From Candidatus Acetothermia bacterium (GTDB lineage Bacteria; Bipolaricaulota; Bipolaricaulia; UBA7950; UBA9294): 5,696 nucleotides of DNA. This document shows, one piece after another, positions 1 through 4,704 of this stretch. Location: assembly GCA_003545155.1 (NCBI GenBank), contig DQCH01000118.1, positions 11,968 to 17,663 of the forward strand, written 5' to 3'. The stretch's first letter is position 1. Every line of letters starts with the position of its first letter. Below the pieces are notes generated by a model, which saw only the letters and a list, made by a program, of their open reading frames with translations, ran no database searches and was not told the origin of the DNA. Position numbers and translations under genes: made by a program.

Positions 1-897
1 AATCTGGTCAAGCTCAGAGTAAGACGCCTCTTGCGCAGTGAACTTAAACACCTCCACCTTGTTGAACTGGTGCACCCGAATCAGACCACGCTCATCTTCG
101 CCGTAGGTCCCGGCCTCGCGCCGGAAACAGGGAGTGTAGGCCACGTAGTTAAGCGGGAGATCCTCTAAAGAGAGGATCTCACCACGGTGCAAATTGACAA
201 GGAGGCTCTCCGCGGTCGGGTTCAGGTAAAGGTCATCCTTCTCACAGTAGTAGACATCATCCGCAAACTTCGGCAGTTGTGAGGCGACGAAGAAACTCTC
301 TGAGTTGGCAAGGAATGGCGGGATTACCGGAATATAGCCGTTCTTGACGTGGTAGGAGAACATGAACTGGATGAGCGCCATCTCCAAGCACGCTCCCATT
401 CCCATATACATTGGGAAGCGCGCCCCGGCGATCGTCGCAGCGCGGCCAAAGTCTAGGATCCCCTTCTCTTCCCCGATTTCCAGATGATGTTTGATCGGAA
501 AGTCAAACAGCGGGCTTTCCTTGTAACTACGCAGGACGACCTTCTCCTCCTTCGTCCCTACAGGGACCGAAGGGTGAGGCACGTTAGGGAGAAGTGCGAG
601 GAGGTGATCGATCCTAGTCGAGACCTGCTTCAGCTCATCATCCAGGTGTGCAATCTCCTCGGCGAGCGAAGAAAGCGAGGCGATCAACTTGGTGGTGTCC
701 CTCCCATCCATCTTAAGGCGGCCCACCTCTTGCGAACCCCGGTTTCGTTCCGCCTTGCGTTCCTCCACTTGCTGTATCAGGGAAAGACGTCTCTCATCAA
801 GCTTCAAGATCTCCGTAAGGTCGATCGACGAATCCCGGCTTTGAAGCCGCTTTTCTATGCCAATTGGATCTTCACGTAATCTATGGATATCGAGCAT
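1..897 (-). CDS. serS: Seryl-tRNA synthetase, N-terminal 299 residues (C-terminus beyond left edge)
   Basis: Cytoplasmic class II aminoacyl-tRNA synthetase that charges tRNA-Ser (and tRNA-Sec where present) with serine using ATP. The frame is open from the ATG at 897 to base 1, 299 codons, against roughly 420-430 for the family, so about the last 125 residues, including motif 3, are missing. Residues about 28-100 form the charged, heptad-rich antiparallel coiled-coil arm that grips the tRNA. A typical linker follows (LLPNVPHPSVPVG, 102-114). The catalytic domain shows the serine-binding region NPTAE (226-230) and motif 2 (CFRREAG, 257-263, then GLIRVHQF, 271-278, and KVE). The start is supported by a purine-rich ribosome site, GGAGG at 907-911 with AGGTGG closer in (899-904), on the minus strand. 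It is divergent from the 1001/1111 genes. Nothing suggests damage in the visible part. Confidence 0.96.
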   Translation of the reverse strand, partial: MLDIHRLREDPIGIEKRLQSRDSSIDLTEILKLDERRLSLIQQVEERKAERNRGSQEVGRLKMDGRDTTKLIASLSSLAEEIAHLDDELKQVSTRIDHLLALLPNVPHPSVPVGTKEEKVVLRSYKESPLFDFPIKHHLEIGEEKGILDFGRAATIAGARFPMYMGMGACLEMALIQFMFSYHVKNGYIPVIPPFLANSESFFVASQLPKFADDVYYCEKDDLYLNPTAESLLVNLHRGEILSLEDLPLNYVAYTPCFRREAGTYGEDERGLIRVHQFNKVEVFKFTAQEASYSELDQI

Positions 898-920
898 TCC
901 ACCTCGCCTCCGCGCAGGAG

Positions 921-949
921 ATTCTAGGGGAAGAAAAGACAGTAAGCAA
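921..949 (-). promoter_or_regulatory. Candidate sigma-70 promoter for serS
   Basis: Read on the minus strand, TTGCTT (944-949) and TAGAAT (921-926) are separated by 17 bases. The predicted start point falls only about 15-20 bases before the serS ATG, so the 5' leader would be short, with the GGAGG site near its 5' end. The -10 is good (5/6) and the -35 is weak (3/6). No T-box leader is visible in the short space available. Confidence 0.4.
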
Positions 950-960
950 CAAAGGACCGA

Positions 961-989
961 TTTAACCTTGACAGGGGGCAGGCTATAAT
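961..989 (+). promoter_or_regulatory. Candidate promoter for the 1001/1111 unit (perfect TATAAT)
   Basis: A perfect -10, TATAAT, lies at 984-989. At the standard 17-base spacing the -35 would be TTTAAC (961-966), which is weak. A perfect TTGACA also exists at 968-973 but sits only 10 bases from the -10, too close for ordinary sigma-70 contact. The predicted start point is near 996, five bases before the ATG at 1001. The promoter lies back to back with the serS promoter. Confidence 0.45.
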
Positions 990-1000
990 CAACTTAAACG

Positions 1001-1108
1001 ATGAGATTAAAGAAAAGCACAAAAGAAGGTTTAGGTGTATTGAGACTGGAGGATACCCTCTACCCATTGTCGAAGAAAGAGGCCGCCTCTTATAAGGAAG
1101 GATGGTAG
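1001..1108 (+). CDS. Possible 35-aa small protein or leader peptide ahead of the RNase Z-like gene
   Basis: An ATG at 1001 opens 35 codons ending at TAG 1106-1108, two bases before the ATG at 1111. The peptide starts MRLKKSTKEG and ends in SYKEGW. It is basic at the N-terminus, contains LRLEDTLYPL and has no signal sequence or membrane segment. There is no Shine-Dalgarno site; the ATG is about five bases after the start point predicted from TATAAT 984-989, so translation would be nearly leaderless. An in-frame stop (995-997) rules out a longer start. The ribosome site of the next gene lies inside the end of this ORF, an arrangement typical of translational coupling. I do not recognise the peptide. 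It could instead be an untranslated leader that happens to be open; position and composition make translation plausible but unproven. Confidence 0.4.
   Translation: MRLKKSTKEGLGVLRLEDTLYPLSKKEAASYKEGW
1077..1091. repeat. 15-bp perfect dyad just upstream of the 1111 ribosome site
   Basis: AAGAGGC and GCCTCTT flank a single central base. As RNA it can fold as a 6-bp stem with a 3-base loop ending a few bases before the GGAAGG ribosome site (1096-1101). It could be a protein-binding operator or a small hairpin affecting initiation at 1111, or chance; it also codes for part of the small ORF. Confidence 0.35.
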
Positions 1109-1110
1109 CG

Positions 1111-1959
1111 ATGAAGATCTTAATGTACTCCAAGGCTCTTTATTCGAGCTGGCTTTACTACAACGCTGATCGCATTCTGTTCGACGCTGGAGAGGGAGCA
1201 AGCTCGGTCTTGGGAAACAAGGCGTTCGCCATCAAGCGGGTCTTCCTCTCCCACGGACATGCCGACCACATCGCTGGGCTCGTTTCACTAGTTAACATCC
1301 GCAATAACGCGATGGGGGACAAGGAAAAGGAACTCATCGTCTACTACCCCAGGGACAACTACCTTGTCTCGGAGATGATGTCTTTTCTGGGGCGGACGAA
1401 TCGTCGTTTGAACTACGACCTTGTGTGGGTCCCGCTCGATGCGGGTGGCCAGGTGGAGCTTCTTTCCGGGCAGATGCCACGCTATATCGAAACCTTTCCC
1501 ACAGTGCACGTGCACAACGAGACCTCGCTCGGCTACTCGATCGTCGAGGTCCGCCACCGACTGCGGTCCGAACTTTCCGGTGCCTCCCAGGAGGAGATCA
1601 TCCACCTGGTACGCGAAAAAGGAAAAGAGGCGGTTACTGAGACCTACCATCAGCGCCTCTTCTCCTACGGTGGGGACTCGGTACCGATTAAGCCATCCTA
1701 CATCGAGGGGACTGAGGTTCTCTGTCACGATACAACTTTCCTCGATGAGCAGGACCGCAAGGAGTACAAGCACGCCACCCTGGCCGAGGCGATCACTACA
1801 GCACGGGATGCTGGGGTGAAGAAGGAGCTGATCTGTTTTCATATCTCCAGCCGCTATAAGACAAAGTTAAAACAGATCGCTGCCGCAAGCGGGCACTACG
1901 AGGGGCTCGACTTTAAGGTGACCCTCGTACCACCAGGGCGGATCTTTGTTATCGACTGA
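1111..1959 (+). CDS. RNase Z-like metallo-beta-lactamase-fold hydrolase
   Basis: A 282-aa cytoplasmic metallo-hydrolase of the tRNase Z-like group; tRNA 3'-end endonuclease activity is the likeliest role, but another phosphodiester substrate is possible. The zinc motif is SHGHADH (47-53; His48, His50, Asp52, His53). Further RNase Z-like features are VHVHNETSLGY (132-142) giving the next His, CHDTTF (205-210) with the bridging Asp207, KHAT around His221, and FHISSRY (243-249) with His244, close to the family's HFSSRY. The N-terminus departs from canonical RNase Z: MKILMYSKALYSSW replaces the usual glycine-rich LGTGSG-type start, though LFDAGEG (23-29) is kept. The start at 1111 is preferred to the in-frame ATG at 1102 because the AAGGAAGG ribosome site (1094-1101) abuts 1102 but is well spaced from 1111. 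No clear terminator follows. Fold is near certain; substrate is inference. Confidence 0.85.
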   Translation: MKILMYSKALYSSWLYYNADRILFDAGEGASSVLGNKAFAIKRVFLSHGHADHIAGLVSLVNIRNNAMGDKEKELIVYYPRDNYLVSEMMSFLGRTNRRLNYDLVWVPLDAGGQVELLSGQMPRYIETFPTVHVHNETSLGYSIVEVRHRLRSELSGASQEEIIHLVREKGKEAVTETYHQRLFSYGGDSVPIKPSYIEGTEVLCHDTTFLDEQDRKEYKHATLAEAITTARDAGVKKELICFHISSRYKTKLKQIAAASGHYEGLDFKVTLVPPGRIFVID

Positions 1960-2016
1960 TATGTATATGGTAGTCAAATAAGACAGCGTTCATCAATATC
2001 TCTGCAATCTTTTCGC

Positions 2017-2044
2017 TTGATTTCCTGTGAGCTGGGAGTATAGT
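2017..2044 (+). promoter_or_regulatory. Sigma-70-like promoter for the 2117 membrane protein
   Basis: TTGATT (2017-2022) and TATAGT (2039-2044) are spaced by 16 bases. Predicted start near 2051 gives a leader of about 65 bases containing the 29-base repeat at 2078-2106. The same layout recurs at 4705-4796. Confidence 0.55.
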
Positions 2045-2077
2045 ATCCAATTAAGAGGTAATCCATACCTTGTAAAC

Positions 2078-2106
2078 GGAGATTTTGTGTAGAGCAACTA
2101 GTTAGG
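2078..2106 (+). repeat. Leader repeat, copy A (matches 4768-4796)
   Basis: A 29-base stretch beginning GGAGATTTTG and ending AGTTAGG matches 4768-4796 at 25 of 29 positions. It begins 33 bases after the -10 of its promoter; copy B begins 34 bases after its own. It ends 10 bases before the ATG at 2117 and its final AGG(G) is the only purine-rich candidate ribosome site (2104-2107), so it probably includes the translation-initiation region. Confidence 0.7.
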
Positions 2107-2116
2107 GTATCTGATC

Positions 2117-2710
2117 ATGAAGATTAAAGGCTTTATTGTCATTGTCGTGCTTGTGCTCGCTGCGGTTGGGTGGTGGTTCTGGGGTAAAAATGTCGAACTC
2201 ATTACCGGCGGCACGTTCAGTGCGACCTTCACAACCAAGATCAAATCGGATACCGTGTCTCTTGCTCTTGGTGACCTTCTCCTGCTTAAGACACCATCCG
2301 GAGAACGAGCGGCCATCCGGTTCGACCGTATGACTGACGACTGGGGCGTAGACTACACGAGCTGGTTCATCCCTGTGGGATCGACCAACGTGCCAGAATC
2401 GTCACAAGGGCACGTTTTCGAGAAATACTGGCGCACACGCACTGACAAAAGCAGTTATGAGGTCAAAGATGTCGGCGGAAAGTACCAGGTTCAGTGCGGT
2501 TCCCTCTCCATCGGTTGGTCTGGATCAACATGGCTTTACATTCCAGATGGCTACGTCTTTGCTGTGCAGACAGGGGGGACAGAAGCTACTCCCAGTTTTG
2601 ATATTGAATCCCTGGCGTGGCATACCTCACATGCTAAAGAGCATACCCAGCCCACAAATGCACCAGACTCCGAGATAGCCGCTCCAAGCACGTCTCCCCA
2701 GAGCGAATGA
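2117..2710 (+). CDS. Membrane-anchored extracytoplasmic protein of unknown function
   Basis: A 197-aa protein I do not recognise. Residues about 5-23 form one hydrophobic helix after a short basic start (MKIKG), with no signal-peptidase or lipobox motif evident, so it is probably a signal anchor with the C-terminal part outside the membrane. Residues about 26-170 look like a compact beta-rich domain, with alternating segments and many aromatic residues (WFIP, STWLYIP, YVFAVQTGG) and a single cysteine (Cys127). The last 25 or so residues are rich in Pro, Ser, Thr and acidic residues, a likely flexible tail. ATG 2117 is the only plausible start: an in-frame TAG lies at 2099-2101. The ribosome site is weak (AGGG, 2104-2107). 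It is transcribed from its own promoter at 2017-2044, separate from the RNase Z-like gene. A role in envelope or substrate binding is conceivable but unsupported. Confidence 0.75.
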   Translation: MKIKGFIVIVVLVLAAVGWWFWGKNVELITGGTFSATFTTKIKSDTVSLALGDLLLLKTPSGERAAIRFDRMTDDWGVDYTSWFIPVGSTNVPESSQGHVFEKYWRTRTDKSSYEVKDVGGKYQVQCGSLSIGWSGSTWLYIPDGYVFAVQTGGTEATPSFDIESLAWHTSHAKEHTQPTNAPDSEIAAPSTSPQSE

Positions 2711-2711
2711 T

Positions 2712-2740
2712 TTGAGTCATTGGGCGTATCGATCTAGAAT
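2712..2740 (+). promoter_or_regulatory. Candidate promoter reading into the IS30 remnant
   Basis: TTGAGT (2712-2717) and TAGAAT (2735-2740) have exactly 17 bases between them and start right after the stop of the 2117 gene. The -10 and its following bases (TAGAATGCG) are identical to those of the promoter at 4705-4733. No gene follows: the decayed IS30 end begins 20 bases downstream, so any original target is gone or displaced. Confidence 0.4.
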
Positions 2741-2759
2741 GCGGTTAGATGCTAAAGAC

Positions 2760-2911
2760 TTGGATTCAACTTCCAAGTGCAACTGTCAAGGATGTATACA
2801 TGGATAAGAATACTTCGAATGGGTCCGAAAGCTAAACTCCTTAGCCGGTAATTGAGTCGCTCCATTGCATGCTCGCCCTCTTCTCTGGAAACGCCCGTCA
2901 GTCAGAAGTAC
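2760..2911 (-). pseudogene. Decayed 3' end of an IS30-family element (transposase remnant)
   Basis: This stretch aligns with the 3' end of the transposase element starting at about 4803. The first 31 bases (2761-2791) match 4804-4834 at 30 of 31 positions; beyond this identity falls to about three quarters. Read on the minus strand, the last codons give EVFLSMYTSLTVALGS then stop at 2768-2766, nearly the same as the full copy's EVFFSIKTPLTVALGS. Upstream, TGVSREEGEHAMERLNYR matches TAISKEEIAHATDRLNHR, but a net loss of about five bases puts it in another frame, and a further deletion of about 13 bases plus an in-frame TGA lie just before. No longer transposase similarity can be followed beyond about 2911. 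It is an old, inactive copy in the same orientation as the copy at 4803. Confidence 0.88.
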
Positions 2912-3230
2912 CAGCTTCCATACTGTAACTGCACCCAGACTTGACTGTGATCATCGATCAACCTGCCTCAGGAAGGCTTGCTCCTCGCAACTGAGCGCAT
3001 GTGAACATGCTGTCCAGTAAGGGGCACCTGGACGCAAAACAGTTGTGCTCTTTGTTTCCCAATGTCGCGCAAAGCAAAGGGCACCCAGTTTCGCAAAGTG
3101 TATCACCGCAGCTGAACTATCTGGAAAGCGTACCGATTTCACCAAAATCGTGAGATTTGTTATTGATCGGATCACAAAAGAGAACTGATCGTCTAGCAAC
3201 CGCCTGACCAGACGTGGCGGGCAGATCGAT
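2912..3230. other. Gene-free stretch between IS30 remnant and toxin-antitoxin promoter
   Basis: No convincing coding region. One minus-strand frame is open from 3277 to 2951, but it has no ribosome site, no recognisable domain and overlaps the toxin-antitoxin promoter. It may hold further decayed mobile-element sequence; I could not match it to anything else in the window. Confidence 0.5.
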
Positions 3231-3259
3231 TTGACAGGGTCTCCAATGCACATTACTAT
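3231..3259 (+). promoter_or_regulatory. Promoter of the toxin-antitoxin operon
   Basis: A perfect -35 TTGACA (3231-3236) is followed after 17 bases by TACTAT (3254-3259). The predicted start point near 3266 lies about 25 bases before the antitoxin ATG, leaving room for the strong GGAGGTG ribosome site (3281-3287). Confidence 0.7.
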
Positions 3260-3266
3260 AGCTATA
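3257..3266. promoter_or_regulatory. Palindrome over the -10/start point: probable autoregulatory operator
   Basis: TATAGCTATA is a perfect 10-bp palindrome that overlaps the -10 element and predicted start point; two more symmetric pairs (TT at 3253-3254, AA at 3269-3270) extend it with a gap. Ribbon-helix-helix antitoxins commonly repress their own operons from such sites, so this is a natural operator for the 3292 product. Binding is inferred, not seen. Confidence 0.5.
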
Positions 3267-3291
3267 AGAATCCACATTACGGAGGTGCAAT

Positions 3292-3525
3292 ATGCGAACA
3301 GTTCAGATGACGCTTGATGATGACCTTGTCAGAGCGGTCGACCGCGTTTCAAAAGAGCTCGACACGAATCGTTCCGCTTTTACACGCAAGGCGCTTCGTG
3401 AAGCGCTTTCCCACTACAATCTCGAGCAACTCGAACACAAGCACCGTCAGGGGTATGAGCAACACCCTGTTACTGCTGAGGAATTCTCTGTTTGGGAGAC
3501 AGAGCAAACCTGGGGCGACGAATGA
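3292..3525 (+). CDS. Ribbon-helix-helix (CopG-type) antitoxin of a MazF-type system
   Basis: A 77-aa antitoxin. Residues 1-45 form a ribbon-helix-helix DNA-binding domain: the beta strand RTVQMTL, helix 1 (DDLVRAVDRVSKEL), a turn (DTNRS) and helix 2 (SAFTRKALREAL). Such dimers bind operator DNA. The acidic, aromatic C-terminal half (GYEQHPVTAEEF..WETEQTWGDE) is the type of extended tail that wraps around and blocks a MazF/PemK toxin, typical of MazE-like partners with an RHH fold. Translation starts at ATG 3292 behind an excellent GGAGGTG site (3281-3287). The stop overlaps the toxin start in ATGA (3522-3525), giving translational coupling and the usual antitoxin-first order. It likely represses its own promoter at the 3257-3266 palindrome, with the toxin as co-repressor by analogy. 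Confidence 0.92.
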   Translation: MRTVQMTLDDDLVRAVDRVSKELDTNRSAFTRKALREALSHYNLEQLEHKHRQGYEQHPVTAEEFSVWETEQTWGDE

Positions 3526-3833
3526 AACATGGTGAAGTCCGCTGGTACAAGTTTGTAAAGCCAGATAAGAAGAGGCCAGTTCTTATCCTAACGCGGGATT
3601 CTGTGTTGGAGTATCTTGGCGAAGTGACGATTGCACCGATTACGACTACGATCCGCAATATACCCTCCGAAGTGTTTCTTTCGAGAGCGGATGGCATGCC
3701 CCGGGATTGCGCTGTCAACTGTGACCATTTGCAGACTGTCTCAAAAGGGAAGATCGGATCATTGATCACATCCTTGACCCCGAAGAAGATGACCGCTGTG
3801 GGGCGCGCAATCCGCTTTGCTCTCGATATTTAA
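3522..3833 (+). CDS. MazF/PemK-type mRNA interferase toxin
   Basis: A 103-aa toxin of the PemK/MazF family, which cleaves mRNA at short sequence-specific sites and arrests growth when the antitoxin is lost. Family features in order: GEVRWYKF (4-11, matching the usual GEIWWVNF), KRPVLIL (17-23) with the catalytic-type Arg18, VTIAPITTTIR (35-45) with the conserved Thr run, a CDHLQTVSK segment (67-75, equivalent to LDQIRTVDK), and SLTPKKMTAVGRAI at the C-terminus. Length is normal for the family and the reading frame is intact, so it is probably active. The start at 3522 (ATGA overlap with the antitoxin stop) gives the standard MazF N-terminus; the in-frame ATG at 3492 would add ten residues unlike the family. 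The cleavage sequence cannot be predicted here. Confidence 0.93.
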   Translation: MKHGEVRWYKFVKPDKKRPVLILTRDSVLEYLGEVTIAPITTTIRNIPSEVFLSRADGMPRDCAVNCDHLQTVSKGKIGSLITSLTPKKMTAVGRAIRFALDI

Positions 3834-3909
3834 GACACAGCGGCCAAAGCCCAATCCACCTTAGCCACTGTTTTGCGGCTCTTCGTCGTTTCGAGTGGGT
3901 AAAACCTCC

Positions 3910-3928
3910 TAACTTTCAATTCCTCACT
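3910..3928 (+). repeat. Direct repeat, left copy (pairs with 4158-4176)
   Basis: TAACTTTCAATTCCTCACT matches the right copy at 16 of 19 positions. Together with the inverted core at 3893-3902, the motif is present three times in this block. Confidence 0.5.
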
Positions 3929-4008
3929 GCAGCCAACCGCTCAAGAGATATTCCCGTGTAGGCCAAGCTCGATTTCAGATTGGCCACTTGAAACGCGGTC
4001 CTTTTAAC

Positions 4009-4139
4009 CTCTTAGGAAGCCAGGAGGCCAGGAAAGAGGTGAGATAGCGGCTCACTATTGAGTCAGAGGAAACGCGTGTCTTTCTTATTCCTAACTCAAG
4101 AATTCCGGCTCTTTTCCTGGATTCCTGGTTTCCTTAGAG
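4009..4139. repeat. Large nested imperfect inverted repeat
   Basis: Left arm 4009-4038 and right arm 4109-4139 pair at 26 of 31 aligned positions (four mismatches, one unpaired A). Each arm has a period-8 pattern (GGAAGCCA, GGAGGCCA, GGAAAGAG). Inside, 4059-4072 pairs with 4088-4099 (TTGAGT.. with ..ACTCAA), and 4039-4043 with 4051-4055 forms a small extra hairpin. Transcribed RNA would fold as a long branched hairpin. No T-run follows, so it is not a simple terminator. It resembles a palindromic intergenic repeat or a miniature element. Confidence 0.75.
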
Positions 4140-4204
4140 CAAAGACGCAGGCAAGCTTAACTTTCAGTTACCCACTCAAAACGATAAGGAACTGATCCTC
4201 TTTC

Positions 4205-4234
4205 TTGAAAGGGGTCTCTGCAGTCCGGTACCAT
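4205..4234 (+). promoter_or_regulatory. Weak candidate promoter ahead of the 19-codon ORF
   Basis: TTGAAA (4205-4210) and TACCAT (4229-4234) are 18 bases apart. A start near 4241 would put the AGGAGG site of the short ORF about 20 bases into the message. Both boxes are only partial matches. Confidence 0.25.
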
Positions 4235-4269
4235 CCTCCCCGCACGCATTACCGCAAACAGGAGGAACA

Positions 4270-4329
4270 ATGATCAACCGACGCAGTGACGCTTTTCGGT
4301 TGATTCCCCGGATCGCCGATACCGATTGA
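4270..4329 (+). CDS. Possible 19-aa leader peptide with strong ribosome site
   Basis: ATG 4270 follows GGAGGA (4261-4266) at good spacing and opens 19 codons (MINRRSDAFRLIPRIADTD) to TGA 4327-4329. The peptide has four arginines and no recognised domain. The ORF contains an 8-bp perfect inverted repeat, ATCAACCG at 4273-4280 with CGGTTGAT at 4297-4304, which could fold right after the start codon. Its stop overlaps the -35 of the next promoter (4326-4354). It may be a leader peptide, the surviving 5' end of a lost gene, or a chance ORF behind a good ribosome site. Confidence 0.3.
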   Translation: MINRRSDAFRLIPRIADTD

Positions 4330-4354
4330 TACTTATTTGTGCAAATGCTATTCT
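4326..4354 (+). promoter_or_regulatory. Promoter predicting a leaderless mRNA for the 4361 gene
   Basis: TTGATA (4326-4331) and TATTCT (4349-4354) are spaced by 17 bases, and TGC directly before the -10 makes it an extended -10. The usual start point seven bases after the -10 coincides with the A of ATG 4361, and there is no Shine-Dalgarno site. Confidence 0.55.
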
Positions 4355-4360
4355 GTAATC

Positions 4361-4552
4361 ATGGACAAGCGACATACGGCTAAGTACCGGATGACAGACA
4401 GCCAGACCGACGACTTCGTCCCGGGAACACCGGCGGAACGAATCGGTCTTGTTTGGCCGCTGACACTGGAAGTTACATCGTTAAACAAACTTTACGATGC
4501 TAAACGAAGATTACAGAGACATGTAACACGCGTTACACGACGAGAAGGTTAG
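4361..4552 (+). CDS. Conserved-looking 63-aa protein, leaderless, function unknown
   Basis: A 63-aa soluble, basic protein with no membrane segment. Landmarks are TDDFVPGTPAERIGLVWPLT (16-35), LEVTSLNKLYDAKRR (36-50) and a basic C-terminus LQRHVTRVTRREG (51-63). From memory, short proteins with a similar PAER..LVWPLT...RLQRHV pattern are often encoded directly ahead of nucleotidyltransferase-like genes, but I cannot verify this here and no such partner follows. The start at ATG 4361 is chosen over the upstream in-frame TTG at 4337 because the promoter predicts transcription to begin at 4361; translation would be leaderless. The coding frame looks intact and protein-like. It sits alone between the repeat block and the IS30 insertion, which may have removed or displaced its neighbours. 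A role in a toxin-antitoxin-like pair is speculation. Confidence 0.65.
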   Translation: MDKRHTAKYRMTDSQTDDFVPGTPAERIGLVWPLTLEVTSLNKLYDAKRRLQRHVTRVTRREG

Positions 4553-4704
4553 ATGCCTGCTCGTTGGTGCATAAGCAAGCATTCTCTTAGTAATCTCTGG
4601 AATATCCGAATCTTCGGATTATGCACAATCTCCATAACTCGACAATCATAGCGTTATGTTAATCGATGGACTGATGCCTATTAAGCCTTTTCTTCGGTTT
4701 TTTC
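4553..4704. other. Gene-free stretch after the 4361 gene
   Basis: An ATG at 4553 directly after the preceding stop opens only 32 codons (to 4651) with no recognisable features; it may be the decayed start of a lost partner gene. A 7-bp inverted repeat with a 2-base centre (ATCCGAA 4604-4610, TTCGGAT 4613-4619) is not followed by a T-run. AAGCC/GGTTT around 4683-4700 with a following T-run is at best a very weak terminator. Confidence 0.4.

Larger units (their letters stand above)
3889..4181. repeat. Repeat-dense block bounded by 14-bp inverted ends
   Basis: The ends at 3889-3902 and 4168-4181 are inverted copies matching at 13 of 14 positions (core GAGTGGGTAA / TTACCCACTC). The motif next to the right end, TAACTTTCAGTTACCCACT (4158-4176), also recurs in direct orientation just inside the left end at 3910-3928 (16 of 19). 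A large inner inverted repeat (4009-4139) lies within. No gene is visible on either strand. The layout is compatible with a small non-autonomous element, but a target-site duplication is not evident. Confidence 0.45.

Noticed and set aside
484..879. Plus-strand open frame opposite serS
   Set aside because: Antisense shadow of a certain serS coding region; composition is dictated by the serS codons.
1102..1110. Start of the RNase Z-like gene at ATG 1102
   Set aside because: The ribosome site (1094-1101) directly abuts this ATG, leaving no spacing; ATG 1111 has proper spacing and a better N-terminus (MKIL).
1288..1842. Long minus-strand and alternative plus-strand frames within the hydrolase gene
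   Set aside because: Shadows of the 1111-1959 gene, which has clear family motifs.
2926..2947. Possible right terminal repeat of the IS30 remnant (TGCACCCAGACTTGAC), making it a miniature element of about 190 bp
   Set aside because: Only a gapped, weak resemblance to the expected inverted end; not distinguishable from chance.
2951..3277. 108-codon open frame on the minus strand
   Set aside because: No ribosome site, no recognisable domain, and its start lies inside the toxin-antitoxin promoter and leader; most likely chance or decayed sequence.
3889..4181. CRISPR-like array in the repeat block
   Set aside because: Repeats are inverted or only two- to threefold, unequally spaced and imperfect; no regular spacer pattern and no cas genes.
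4522..4537. Inverted repeat TGTAAC/GTTACA inside the 4361 gene
   Set aside because: Short, lies in coding sequence and is explained by the repeated VTR codons.
4604..4619. Hairpin ATCCGAA/TTCGGAT as an intrinsic terminator
   Set aside because: Effective stem is short and no T-run follows.
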